NCBI GenBank assembly: GCA_943736015.1
Contig: OX031063.1
Span: 39,448,672-39,512,671, forward strand
Length of the DNA: 64,000 nt
Reading direction: 5' to 3'
Origin: Tridacna crocea
Taxonomy: Eukaryota > Mollusca > Bivalvia > Cardiida > Cardiidae
The notes under the pieces are model-generated. The model was given only the letters and a program-made list of their open reading frames with translations. It did no database searches and was not told the origin of the DNA. The position numbers and the translations under genes were made by a program. Below, in pieces: positions 15,707 to 29,600 of this stretch (position 1 is its first letter; each line of letters starts with the position of its first letter).

Positions 15707-16084
15707 AAAATCGTTTGGTGCTGTTTCAACATAAGTTCATTCAAGTCTCGGCAGCAGCTCCCTTGTTCATATGTTTCTTGGTTTCAATAGCTCAGTCCAG
15801 GGACTCTGACCGAACACACTGCCAAAAATCTAGGGCGTTAAAATAAGGATCAAACCAAGAGCCTTCGGCTATCGAAACCGATATCTTAACCCTTATCCTG
15901 CCTAATAACTTTAATGAAATTTTCAATTTTGAAATCAAGTTCACTCTGTCAGTCTTGAGCCCAGACTGTGACATTAGTGAAGTATTAACGAAAGTAGGAA
16001 TTTTAGATTCCTTCATATCAAAAGCATTTGCAGACAACAAATTAATCCTTATCCTGATAAAATGGTGTTCAACATGTGAAAAGG

Positions 16085-16290
16085 GACTCCGATCAGCCTC
16101 CACCATTTGCGCAGGTTAATCCAAGACGCCACCTAACGTCAACATTAGATTTTGTCTCATAATAGACTTGCGTGAAATAGAAAATCGCACCTGATCGTAA
16201 AGTGTCGTCTCCGATCAGCCTGCGTGATCTGCACAGGCTGATCCAGGACGACACTTTACGAAAGAGTCCAAATGCCCCTTTTCGCGTGCT
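16085..16290. repeat. palindromic MITE, AAAGTGTCGTCTC family
   Basis: Two nested inverted segments with CGTAAAGTGTCGTCTCCGAT, GATCAGCCTGCGTGATC and complement. It ends in CCCCTTTTCGCGTGCTGG. Confidence 0.65.
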
Positions 16291-16353
16291 GGGGGCCATA
16301 TATAAATAAAATGGACCTTTTAAACACACATAGTCAAAACCCAAATTTGTTAT

Positions 16354-16581
16354 TTATCCCTTTCCCAAATGACAAATCTTTGGACTATACCAAATTGAAA
16401 GCATTTGCAGAGGACAATTAAGAAATGCTGAAAAGATGGTTTCTGTCTATGATAGGGTAGAAAACATTGTGGGAAAAGGAGAAAATGCTGGTTACCGGCA
16501 TTTTCTCCTTTTCCCAGAATGTTTTCAAAAGGCTACTATTTCAGACCCGTAAAAACCAGGGATTGTTTGGGAAAGGGTTAA
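16354..16581. repeat. TTAA-MITE, near-complete copy
   Basis: 228 bp, opposite orientation to 14821. Core GCTGGTTACCGGC has one arm change. Confidence 0.88.
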
Positions 16582-16850
16582 ACGATATTCATGGGAGAGA
16601 AACATCTCGTTATCAAATAGTATAGATCCGTGATCATACTGCACTCTTGTGTAGTCTGATCTTGATCTTCACTGTCTGCAAGGTCCTTGAGTCGTGATTA
16701 CCAACCTAGGACTCACTTGTGGCTGATATAATGGAATTTGTTATGGAAAATGTGAAATACGTGGGAAAATGTCATCTGTTTCTACTTTTCCCATGCTTTT
16801 TCAAAGACTCCTTCATCAGGCTTATATACATTGGTTTGTTTTGTAAAGGA

Positions 16851-17078
16851 TTAGCCCATTACCACACAATCCCTACTTTTGACGCCCCTGAGAAAGAAAC
16901 CTTTAGAAAACCCTGTGGGAAAAGGAGAAAATGCTGGTAACCACATTTTCTCTTTTTCGCACAAGGTTTTCTACCTTTCACAAAACAATTTTCAAATTTT
17001 CAGTCACTTTTATTTTGTCGTCTGCAAATGGTTTCAATTTAGACAAGTCTAAAATTTTGTCGTCTGGTAATGAGTTAA
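16851..17078. repeat. TTAA-MITE, near-complete copy
   Basis: 228 bp with TTAGCCC at the left and GAGTTAA at the right. The core palindrome is damaged (GCTGGTAACCACA). Confidence 0.85.
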
Positions 17079-17299
17079 GTGCTAATGGAAACTATCAAAG
17101 GATCGGGAGGGAAAAGGGTTGAATATCGAAAAATAGTTATGAGTTTTAAAGAAATGTTCAGCTCGAAAAATTGATGTAGAAAAACGATAAATATTATGGC
17201 CATTTTATTATCTTTAACTTTAAAGTTTAGAGACATGTAACTTCCTAAGTTATCTTTGTTATGTATTCAATTTCGTATAATGTAATATTTACATAGATC

Positions 17300-17505
17300 C
17301 AATTGAACCGACCGGATCGTTATCGGTAGACGACAATTGGCGGAAAGACCCGATCAACACCGGGAACACCAGAACGACACTTCGTACCAGGCGTTGAATT
17401 TTGGTGCTCCTTGGCGCGTATCGCCTTTATTCACCTTAAGAGATAGGTAAATAATCTGAAACATTAAATCATGTGACCGGTGTACGACCATTCACTTTGT
17501 TCAAA
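17300..17505 (+). promoter_or_regulatory. region upstream of the secreted-protein gene (putative promoter and 5' UTR)
   Basis: A repeat-free, relatively GC-rich ~200 bp stretch directly before the first coding exon. No clear TATA box. Promoter function is inferred from position only. Confidence 0.3.
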
Positions 17506-17656
17506 ATGGCGAAATTCAGTGGGAGGATTCGAGTTTTATTAATTTTAACATTTTTATCGAAACTAACATTTGCTGTTCAAGATGCTTTAAAAGATCCGAG
17601 TTTGGAAATAATTCGACAAGAAGATGCAGAAGAAGGCACATATCCGGGGTATAACG
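17506..17656 (+). CDS. exon 1: signal peptide
   Basis: The ATG at 17506 gives a basic start (KFSGRIR), a hydrophobic core (VLLILTFL) and a likely cleavage after LTFA. An in-frame ATG at 17473 exists but would weaken the signal peptide. An acidic mature start (QEDAEEG) follows. The exon ends in AACG before GTAAGT, phase 1. Confidence 0.75.
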
Positions 17657-20600
17657 GTAAGTATTTTCCATACGTGTATTTAGTAATTTATTATAAGAAA
17701 TGTATAGTGATCAACCACAATTTTATCAATAGAATTTGAACTCAAAACGACAGATGGAATTTTTCATATAAGGCAAAATCATAGAGATAGGTCAAAATGA
17801 AATGTCACCTATATGCATGCACATATTGCATTTTGGTTTTTATACAAAAGCTTTGTAGATTTTTCATGATATTCTATGACCAGAATGCGGTGGAAAATCA
17901 AGTATACATGATTTCTAGGGCATTATGCACACATTTTGCAAGTTCTATACGCTTTAAAGTGCACAGACATAATTATGTAGTTATTTTCGAAGACAGTCCA
18001 AACTGAACATAGAGGGTTGGGTAAATATTAGAGTACATGTAAGAAAGTGTATTTAACAAGTAAGTTTATTTTTAAGATCCTTTCAATGCCATAGGTGAGA
18101 TCCAGGACTCATGTTGACAGCTTAACCCTTTCCCAAACGACAAACTATTGGACTAGACCAAATTGAAAGCATTTGCAGACAACAATTCAACTCTTGCTGA
18201 AAAGATGATTTCCGTCTATGATAGGGTAGAATACATTGTGAGCAAAGGAGAAAATGCTGGTTGCCAGCATTTTCTCCTTTTTTCCACAGTGTTTTCAAAA
18301 GGCTACTATTCCAGACCCGTAAAAATCAGGGATTGTTTGGGAAAGGGTTAAATCAAAGATCTGACTGCACAGAACGGGCAGTGAGATCTTAGATCTTGGA
18401 TTTATGCAACCAGTTTGTTTAGTCAAGCCAAAAGGATTTAAAAAAAAATCTGAGACACATAGCTACATATTTATAGCCGTCAAAAACATTCGAGTTGATA
18501 TATATATTTGGCGCTGAAAGAGTTGAAGTGCCATGTGAATCTGGAAATAAAAGTTCTCTCAGAGACATATATAGGATATTTGTTTTTTTCGGTGGAAGAT
18601 CGAAATTTATTTCATCGAGTGGACACCATCGGTAATATTTTCACAAGTGGCGCAGCGCCACTCGTGAAAATATTACTGATGGTGTCCACTCGATGAAATT
18701 AATTTCGATCTTTCACCGAAAAAAAACCCATCTTTTTTATTTATTTCATGCTTTATCAAAATTCAGTACAGTTCTTTTCCCTTATTCCCCGTGGCGTACC
18801 CCTCCGGCATAGCAAAGTTACGTCAAGCGCGAGAAATGTAAGGTATATGAGGTCATATTTCCCATCCGGTTGTGAGGCACGAGCAATTTACCTAGGCAAC
18901 AAGAACGTGAAAATCGGTATTTTCACTGGTGGTACCGGTGTAAGTTAGAAAAATATTTTCACTGCTATTTCTCGATATCCTACCGGAAAGCATGAAATAA
19001 AGATCCATCATCATAAACCCGACCTCTTTCGAGGACAAGAAATCCAATCTACTGAAAGTCAGATTTTTACCCATACAGACTTAAGCTTTTTACCAAAAGA
19101 TAAAATTTTAACCTGATCCAAATTGAAAGCACTTGCAGACGACAAAATAAACATACATCAAAAATTGAAATTTGTTTCCAGTAGGGTAGAAAACATTGTG
19201 GGAAAAGGAGAAAATGCTGGTTACCATTTTTCTCTTTTTCAATTTTCTCTTTTTCCCACAATGTTTTCAAAAGGCTTCTATCACAGGGTCGTAAAAAACA
19301 GGGATTGTTTGGGAAAGGGTTAAGTTTTTACAAAAATGAAAAAGCATGGCTTTGTCCGAGTTCAAAGTATTTGCAGGCCACAAAGTAACTGTGATGCAAA
19401 ACATAAAATTTATCTTTCTTTAGAGAAAAAACATTGTGGGGAAAATGGAGAAAATGCTGGTTACCAGCATTTTCTCCTTTACCCCACAATGTCTTGATGT
19501 AGAAATAAAAAAAAAAAAAGTTTAAACTAAACATTCTTTTTTAAATTTTTCTCCGTCAGGACTTGTTCTGTACCGACGGTTATAGATTTCCTGTGAAGAT
19601 AAGGAAGGTGACTATTGTATCGATATGTCCAAGCTTTTCCTTGAAGAGTATATAGATATAACTTTGTCAAAAGTTTAATGAAAGGTTTTAGCCAATAGTA
19701 TAAAAAATGTTTTAAAGTCTTTCTTTGGTCAAAACGTTACAGACACATTTGAGACGGTCTCGGTCAAAGATATGACCGCCTTTTATGCACACAGTCTATT
19801 CTGTCATCATGCACGCCTGCCAAGTCCGAAAGTTCTGTCAGTAACGTGCATGATCTTAAATCCAGGACTCGTGACTTTGATTCCCAGATCAGCCAACTCC
19901 GTGCAAAAGACCAGAGCCTGCATTTACAATCCATTATCAAGAACATTTGTTGGCGTTATTCTCAAGAAGATTCTAAATATAAAGTAACACAAGTTATAAA
20001 CCATTTAGTTTAGCCAGTCAATCAGAAATTTGCTTCTTTCTAAATACAAAATTGTACTAAAAATGAAATTCGTGAGTATGGTCCCGGTGCCCAAGTCAAC
20101 GTACTATTTCCACCATACGAAAATGTTTACTTGGCAGGGACCGAATTCATTTGTAACTCAGCATTTCTCCTTTTCGTAAAAAATGTTTTTAACGTATAGA
20201 AGACAAAGATAAATCACACCATTTCATCAATAATCTATTTTTCGTCTTCGAGTTTTGTTTTTTTGAATTTAGGACAAATCTAAGAATCTACCATCTCTTT
20301 TAACTGTTTTCTAGAAGACAAAATTTTTTAGCCGTCCACTTAAAACACTTGCAGATGACACATTAATTGTGGGTTGAATCATCGGAATTTAATCTTTAGA
20401 AAATTAGAATTGATTGTAGAAGTTTGCTTTATTAGGATCGTTAAAAGCTCGGTAACAGGTTGAAAAGCACGCGGGATGTAAAATGACAATCATCTTGGGA
20501 CAGTTTAGCTACATTTATATATATAGACTACATCGGAAAACTATAAGCAGACGAATAAAAAAGAAATAATTTGTTCGCTTGTAAAGAAAGACCACCGGCC

Positions 20601-23600
20601 CATGATACAGCATACCAATATCTTAAATAATAACATTAGTTGCGTCATAAAAAAAAAAAAGAAAAAAATAGCATATACACAAAGAATGCATAAACTAACC
20701 GAAGTTGAAAAAAGGTGTTTAGTGATAAATACTGCGAAAAAGGAATAAAAATACCCTAACCATAATCATATGCCGCGTTTTCATGAAGTTTCAAAAGTGT
20801 TTCATCACGATTACAAGGACTGGACTATAATTTATGGGAAAAGGTCAACCTTTAGTCTACTAAGCGAGACTCTCAAACTTTAAGCGAACTGAGCAACTAA
20901 AAGATCAGAAAATTTTTTAAATTACATTATGCGTTTTTTTATTATCGAGTTCAGTTTCATTTAATTTACTTAGCAGGATGATGGTTAACCCTTTCAAGAA
21001 AAACCCCTGGTTTTCAGAAAACCTGAGATAAAAGCCTTCTGAAAACATAGTGGGAAAAGCAGAAAATGCTTGTAACTAGCATTTTCTCCTTTTCCCACAA
21101 TGTTTTTTCTTCCATTCTTAACACACGTTTTAATTTATGAATCACATTAAGTTTGTTGATTGCAAATGCTTGCGATATGGACACGTCTAAAATTATATCG
21201 TTTGATAAAAAGTTAAACATACGTTGAATATTTATCTTGTGTGAACTGATTATGACATCCAGTGGCTTATCAGGAGATGTCGTCTATCATTAATAAGATC
21301 GCCGACTTGTACGGTGTTTGTCCGTCCGTGTTACAAAACTTTACACACAAGTGTCGATTGAAGGGCAAGTTATCACAGTACACATAGTCTCGGAGTATGC
21401 AGATAACTCGACTTTCATCCATTTCTACCTGGTGCTTTTTGTCTCTCGATTGATAAATTCTGACCAAAACAAAATGTGGCAAAAGAAAAAGACAAGTTCG
21501 ATTCGATTGTTTATTGTCATTGTGAAACGATTCATTCTTCTCTGACCCCTGACCTCTCTTTCGCCGAAATTTATGTATATGTACAATGCTCAAAAAATTC
21601 AAAGCACTGAAAGTTCTGAGAAACAACACTTTAATGCAGGGGATTAAGACACTTCCCTTTAGTAAATAGTTGTCAATATTATTTGGCTTGCTGTGTTCTA
21701 GTCTTCTGCAAACAATTTAACAGCGGATGAATTTTTTTTTTTGACGGATAATCAACGTAACTGTTTCATACAAGCAAACATATAAAAATAATTGTGGCCA
21801 AAGCAGGACTAAGTACCTTAGTAAATACCATTTGGCTTGTAATATGCTAAAAGGGCATTCGGACATTTGCGTAAAGTGCCGTCTCGGATCAGCCTGTCGG
21901 GTAGTCCGAGACGACGCTTTCTATTTTATGTTGATTTTTTTTTTCTTTTTTGTGCAACTCTACTATAAAACGAAATTTAATGTAGTAGCAAAGCGCAAGC
22001 TGATCAGAGACGACACTTTACGCAAATGCATGACGTCCCCTTTCTCGTGTTGCAAACCATATATACATTGATAATTTACTTTTCAAACTAGCGCTGTGAT
22101 AATTACAGAATGCTTCTGCATAGATCATATTATAAAATGACTGACATACCATGTATTAGATGGTGCACTTTCAGCACTTTTGACCCTTTACCCTATAAGG
22201 CATTCCTATGGTATCTCTAACTGATCCTAAACAACAGTAAGGATGAAGCCATTTCTTATGTGTATATAACACCTTTTGATAGCATAGAAAACATTGTGGC
22301 AAAAGGTGAAATTGCTCGTTATGAGCAATTTCACCTTTTGCCACAATGTTTTTCAAAGGCTCCTACAAGCAATGTGTAGATATGAGTATCTATGGAGTAA
22401 ATGATTAACAGATCATTTTACTCAATTAAAAAAGCATATATATCCTTGAACAAAGGTTCATTATCAAGGAAAATTTAGATACTGATAGAAGCTTATCTAG
22501 ATTCTTTTTTTTTTATTTTTCTCAGAAGCAGCGGTTGACAAAACCTGATAGAGATCATGGTCAAGTAATTACATTCTGCTTTTGTGTAAAAGACTCAAAT
22601 GATGTGATTCCAGGATTTTTTATAGGTTGAAATTGCTGGAATTCTAAAGATTCAGATTGTGTTTCTTGGGTTAAAAGTGGAGGTGTTTAACATTTTCGGT
22701 TGCCTTCGTCCATGTCACTGACATAGATTCTCTATTGCTTCTGTGCTCGTTAAATAAGTTAGTTAGATATTTCCACTTCGTCACATGTTTAGCAATGTTG
22801 AAAACGGCGTTAGAAAATAAATATAAACAACTTGAACTAGATTTTAAAGGAAGTTTGAATTCAAAAACAGATTAAGAGGTCGAACAAGATGGTACATGGT
22901 GGTACTGACCTATATTGGCTGATAACGTCGATAAGAGTAAGACCGTTCAATGTATTTATCTTATTATCTTCTGCAGACGACATTTTGTGCCGTACAGCAG
23001 ATGACTATAGAAACCATTGTGGCAAAACGAGCAATTTCTCCCTTTGCCACAATGGTTTCACTTCTGCTCAAATATCGAATTTGAAATTCATGATGGTAGT
23101 CCAAATATTACGTGAATATTTTCAAAGTTGTCTGTCACAAATTTGTTTCGGGAAGTAACGAGTTAAAACCTCTAAACTTCATGTGGAATATTTAACCCCT
23201 TATGAATAAGTCCCTAAATTTTGATGGAATAGAAATAAGGCATTTAAAATTATAATTTCGTTGCCTAAAACTTTTTCATACGTTGTCTACTGTAAGGGCG
23301 TAAAGGATGGCATATGTCATGAAATAGATTAACTCTGGAATTATTCGAATCAGAATTCTACATAACAACGTTGTGTAAAAAAAATAAAACAGCAAAATAA
23401 CAATATTGAAAAGAATTAAAACAAAATAAAAGAAAAAAATATAATAAGAAGAATAAAATTATGGCGGAAACAGAAACTTTTTCTCACTGTTGGTAACGGC
23501 GGCTTTTTTCCTCAACATTTTTAAAGAGTTCGTGCCTAAAGCGAAATACTTGTTTCGGTAAGGGTCAGTTTAACGTTAGATAACCATAAGATTCTATCTT

Positions 23601-26600
23601 TAACATCGAATTATCTGTTGTCATTTGGTAATCTTTGAAACATTGTGGAATATCCAAATCAACAGATCACTTAGGATACATACATTGATCGACAGGAAGT
23701 TTATTATTTTGAAGAAAAAGAAGTACATTTATTCCCTTTTGAGATTTAAATAATTTTTATGGAAAGTTTCCACTAAGAAATGAGATTTGTTTCTTTTTTT
23801 TTGTCCCCAGCTGTAGGTCCGCTTAAACCATAGTCGGAAAAAAAAAGAGAACATGTATTTAAGACCCGAGTTTGCGAGTAGACTTACATACATATCATTC
23901 TGCTTTGCGAAAAAGGGGTATTCAAAACGTCAGCCCAGGTCAGTTTGCAGAGTCCATGCAACCTGATATGGGTCTAAAGTTTTGCATTTCTTATTTTTCT
24001 ACCAGGTAGCTGTTTCTTTTGTATACTTTTTGCCTGTTTTCAAAATCCTTTTTCTGTCAGCGACTACCACATGGCCCGAGCTTACAATAACAGACTGTCA
24101 TCTTCACAATATTTTTCATATTTTTATTTTTTTTTTATTTAAATTTGAATGTATTAAGAGACCTGCGTTGATATTTTGACCTATACTTGGACTTTAAGTC
24201 ACCTAATCCCTCTAAGGTTCCAGATAGAATTCATACATATATTAAAGGGCATAAATACTTCTGAACTACTTACCAAATGATATTTTTTATGTAAACTAAT
24301 TACAGTGTTGCTTCCGAAAATTTTTGCCAATGAAATTGTAGTGTACCTAAATTAACGTGTTTCAAATTGTCGAAGTCGTCTGTGAAAGGTTATGAAACAC
24401 TGTAGGAAAACGAGAAACGTTACCACAGTTATTCTCATGTTCCAGAATGTTTTTAAAAGCCTTCTTTTCGTAAGAGGCATCGAAACACGGGATTGGTTTT
24501 TTAAAGAAATGAGATCAGAACAGATCACACTCTCACGATAGAGAATGAAGAGATCTGGAAGAGCTTCGTCAATTTTTAATAATACTTTAATGAACAAGTT
24601 GTTGAGTGTTTTATGGAAAATAATTGGTATCCCTTTTCAGCTTTGAACCTATTAAGACAGATAACAATTGGCTATTTTATAGCAGATCACGTGTCCATCC
24701 GGCTTCATTCTCTAAAACGCTTAATAACTTTTTACTAAAAGACAATTTTTAGACTCGTCCAAATTGAAAGCATTTGCAGACGACAAAGTAAAAGTGAGTG
24801 GAAGATTTAACCTTGATTTTAGACGAGTACGAGTAAAAAACTTTGTGGGAAAAGGAGAAAATGCTGGTTACCAGCATTTTCTCCTTTCCCCACAATGTTT
24901 TCAAAAGGCTTCTTCTGCAGGGTCAAGAAAACCAGGGATTATTTGGTAAAGGTTAATTATTTGCAAGACGAAAACAAGTTTGGTCCAAATTGTCCAAATT
25001 GAAAGCTTTTGAAAACAACAAGGTAAATGCGTTTAAAATGATGTGATTTCCTTTGTAAGATTAGAAAATATTGTGGAAAAAAGTCTACTGAAAAAAGAGT
25101 CTACTAAATTTCGTGGGAAAAGGAGAAAACGCTGGCAACCAGCATTTTCTCCTTTTCCCACAAAATTCAGTAGGCCTCCCCTAGACTTTTTTTTTCTCAG
25201 GGTTGTTAAAATTCGGTGTTGTCTGGTAAAGGCTTAACTCTTTGCCAAATAAAAATATTCAAGAATGGTGAAAATTAAAGGCGTTTACAGAAGACAGACA
25301 AAATGTGATCCATTTTTTTTCTTTTTCTTTGTCTATCTTTTGAAGGGTAGTAAATATTGTTGGAAAAGGAGAAAATGTTCGTTACGACACGGAACTGTTG
25401 GACAAAGTTTACAGGTAAAACATAATGCAGAACGTTCGCTTTTTTTTTTTTACAGTTTCTCATCAATAGATTCATTCATAAGCAGTTTAGTTGTATTGGT
25501 TTACCTAGGAGGGCGTCGAAATTTGTTTATTTTGCACTAAGAAAGAGTAAATAAAGGGAATATCGCGTTTTAATGATCAGAGACAAGAAATGAACTTTTT
25601 ATAGAATATACCAGTCCTGTGAAATCGAATACGAAATCGAATACGAGGCTGAAGTTAGAATAAATATTTGGAGAAAGCTGTGACATGCGGCATGCTGTAT
25701 TGTTTACCTTTTAGGCTGCTTACCGTGAAAGGGGACTAAATTTTCTGCAAAAAGAATCGACTCAGGTCCGTCCTGCGCAGTCTGGCCTGAGCCGAAACAT
25801 TTTGTTATTGGTCAATTTTCTGCACGTGAAAATACCGGTCTATCTCATGATTAAGTGAGTTTCTAGACAAAATAGATTTTATAGATACTTATTTAGGTAA
25901 TGTTTGGCTTGTTACAGTTCAATAGAGACGCATAAATTCTTTTAGACTGGTCCAAATTGAAAGCGTTTGCAGACGACAAATGAATGTGACTAAAGAATTT
26001 AAATTTGTGAAGGGAAGAAAACATTATGGAAAAAGGAGAAAATGCTGGTTACCAGCATTTTCTCCTTTTCCCATGATTTTTTCAAAAGGCTTCTTGCACA
26101 GGGGCCGAGCCCCGGTAGCTCTGGCGGTAGCGTACAGGACTTGTGAACAGGGGGTCGTGAGTTCGATCCCCGGCTCGGCCAATTTCTTTCCGAGGATTGA
26201 TGATAGCCATTGCGACAGGATTTATTCCTCTCTCACCGCTGATCGTTGTTTTGACTCTGGTCATGTGGAAAAGCAGCCACTGACTTAGAAAGAATAATGT
26301 TTGAAGTACTGGTAACAGAAGTTCCAGGAAAGCATGGATAGATGCACTGGCCGCTGCGATAAAATTTAAATAACATTGAAAACGGCGTTAAACACCATGC
26401 AATAAATCAATCCGTCTTTCACAGGGGCGTTAAAAGTCGGAATTTTGTCGTAAAGGGCTAAGCCCCCTTTGGCCAGTGTATGCTTAAATGTTTTCAAAAG
26501 TCTGTTTTCAAAGTCGGGAGCAAGTTTGTGTCTGTGCGTACAAAGACATAACGTCAAATAACTACCCCTTTAATCACATTTCTCCTTTTTTCTAGGTTTG

Positions 26601-29600
26601 AAATTAAAGACAACTTATTTAAGTTGAAATAAATGGCCGACGCCAAATACTTTCTTTTCTTTTTCATTATGACTCTTGCTTCTCTCTTAATTAGAAAAGA
26701 CAGCTCGTACAATTGGTGTAACTCTGCTTTGATCCTCAAACATGGCAAATAGAACCCCCTCTAGCTTGTGTCCCTCTTCCCATTGTACCTGGCTCAGTCC
26801 GTAACATACTCTTGTTGTTAACGATGTATAGGAGTTGTGGGTCGACTGAAAGTGGTGCAGGTTCAAAACTCGAATCTTAAACGAGAGTACGGCTTCACAA
26901 CCTTCGCTCTACTCGCAACTTTTAATGTTATAAAAAAGAAATGACAGCATAGTATACTCTTTTATGATAGTTCAGATTTTGATTGATATGAGGATCACTT
27001 AAGAATACAAGAGGCAAAAAATAATGAGAAAAAAGCTGATATAGAATGTACATCAATCATCCATCCATCCATCCAAACAATCCCCTCAACCCAACCAACA
27101 AACCAATCGATCGATCGATCAATCAACCAATCAATAAATCAATCAATCAATATTAATCAAGATCAATCTCAATCAATCAATCAATCAATAGACTAATCAA
27201 TAGACCAATCAATTGATCAATCAATCAATTAATCGATCGATTGGCCAATCAATCAATCAGTCAATCAATCAATCAATCAATCAATCATGTATTTGAAGAA
27301 TATAATAATCTCATTCATTTACTTCTTATAATCATCTCAGCTTCATCTGTCATTTTTTTTTTCAAAAAAAGATTAAGGTAGATGTGAAATGTATAAATTA
27401 CATCTTGTATTTTTTAGAACTCCGACCGTGGAGAAGAAAAGCGGGTTGTGTTTGCTCACAAGCGGTTAATGATGACTTAGTAGCCCACTTTACAGTCCGT
27501 ACAACCGTAAAAAAGAACAACTTTTTCACTACAACGACACTTTACTCACTTGACGTAGACAGATTTTGAAAACTTTTTGGGAAAAGAAGCAACTGCTTGT
27601 AAAAAGCAATTGCTTTTTTTTCCCCAAATTGTTTTAGGTTCATTTAATATAGAAATCTCTTACCTCAATTTTGGTTGGTGTAGAATAGCCCGTAGCATGA
27701 CTTTTTTTTTTCTTGAAAATATTTACCACACAATCCAGAGTATTAACGACTATGAGAAAGAGGCCGTTTTTAAAAACTGTGAGAAAAGGAGAGAGAGCTG
27801 GTAACAAACGTGTCAAGTTCTCCTTTTTTAAACATTTTTTTTCTACCTTATCACTTCCACCATTTTGCATCACATTAAATTTGTCGTCTGTAAATGCTTC
27901 CAGACAAATCTAAAAGTTTGCTGTATTGTATAGTTTAACTCGTAACCAAACGACAAAATTTTGGACTAGTCTAAATTGAAAGCATTTGCAGACGACAAAT
28001 AAAATGTGAATCAAAAAATGAAACTTGATTTGAAAAGGGTAGAAAACATTACCAGCATTTTCTACTTTTCCCTCAATGTTTTCAAAGGCGTTCGTTCTTA
28101 AACTCTTCCAAACTCTAAGAGTTTGCAGACGACAATTTCATTTGATAAAAATGGCAGAAAGTTCTCCAAATGGGTAGAAAACACCTTGGGAAAAAAGAGA
28201 AATTGCTCGTTACGAGCAATTTCTCCTTTTCCCACAGTGTTTTCAAAATTTTGTACTGCAGACACGTAAAAACAAGGGCATGTGTGGTAAAGAATTAAAC
28301 TTCTGAATTGAGATGGGTTTATAAGACGTTTAGGAAGAGCCACATAATGGTGCTAGGATGTACAACTTCACCTAAAGTGCCGTATTTGAATAAGAAAACG
28401 ATTCACAAACTATGTCCCATCCCAATTAACTTTTATTCAAATATTATCTTAACTGTCTCGAAACCTTTTTTTTCCCCCCTTCGACCCATCATAGATGTTT
28501 AACCCGTTTTTGTATTAGCCTCTTTTTTCAGAATTACACATTATCTCTTCGTCACACTATTCCTAGTTTTAATGACCCTGAGAAAGAAAGCGCTGGAAAA
28601 CATTCTAGAAAAAGGGGGAGATTATGGCTACAAGCATTTTCATAATACATATCTTCATAATATTTTACCCTCTCACAACCTTCGACATGCACAGAAATTG
28701 CAAAAAGTTTTGACTTGGGTTGGTCTACGTTCAGGTTGATCTGAGTCGATGAAATTGTCGCAGATGCATTAAACACCCTTTTCAAAGAGCATGGTTCATT
28801 TAATTGCTTGTTGGGGGGGGGGGGGGAAAGAGGGGTCACGGTCTGTTATCAAACAAGTTATACATGATATTGCTAGTAAATATGACTCTCGAAATATACT
28901 CAACACTAGATAATGGTGATAACTATCTGACTTACAACACAATTTATATCCTTTGTCAAACCACAAAATTCTAGAATTTTCCAAACTGAACGTTTCTGAA
29001 TTAGACAAATAATATGTGGTCCAAAAGGACTAATTTCTAATTATGAACGGGTAGAAAAGATTTCGGAAAAAGGCCAAAAATGCAGGTTATCAGCGTTTTC
29101 TCCTTTTCCCACAATGTTTTCAAAATGGCTTCTTCCCCAGAGTGGTACATGTAAATAGTTAACTTTTGGACTGAAACGGCAGTTTCTTTTAGGGCAGCAG
29201 ACAAAACTCACCTATGACAATTTTGGGGGCCTTTTGATAAGAATATCACGTAAGATATTAGACAGCCTTGACCAATGATCAGACAGCATATTCTGGGCAA
29301 TTTGATCTTGAACTGTACTATTCTCCAAGAGATTATACATTTTCCCCAGCAGGTTATGAACTAGACACTTTAAGGACCAGTTAAACCACGTGAACTCGAG
29401 TTCTCCGAACGGCGCCATCGCCGAAAAACGGAACAAGAATTTGGATTGGTTGTTGAGATTTTGAAAAATCACGTGACTGTTAAATAAGTAGGGGGAGGGG
29501 AAGAACATTTGGTATGTCAAACTGAAGATGTTTGAACTTATGACAGATTTACTTCTTACAGCAATAATACTTTAACATACAATGCCGACTTTTTAACGAC

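Noticed and set aside
21270-21629. 119-codon minus-strand open frame
   Set aside because: No domain, no splice context, and composition like the surrounding AT-rich DNA.
26105-26180. tRNA gene
   Set aside because: Box B and acceptor stem are present, but the anticodon stem does not pair and a SINE body follows.
26790-26880. Second tRNA-like sequence with GGTTCAAAACTC
   Set aside because: No foldable cloverleaf and no SINE tail nearby.
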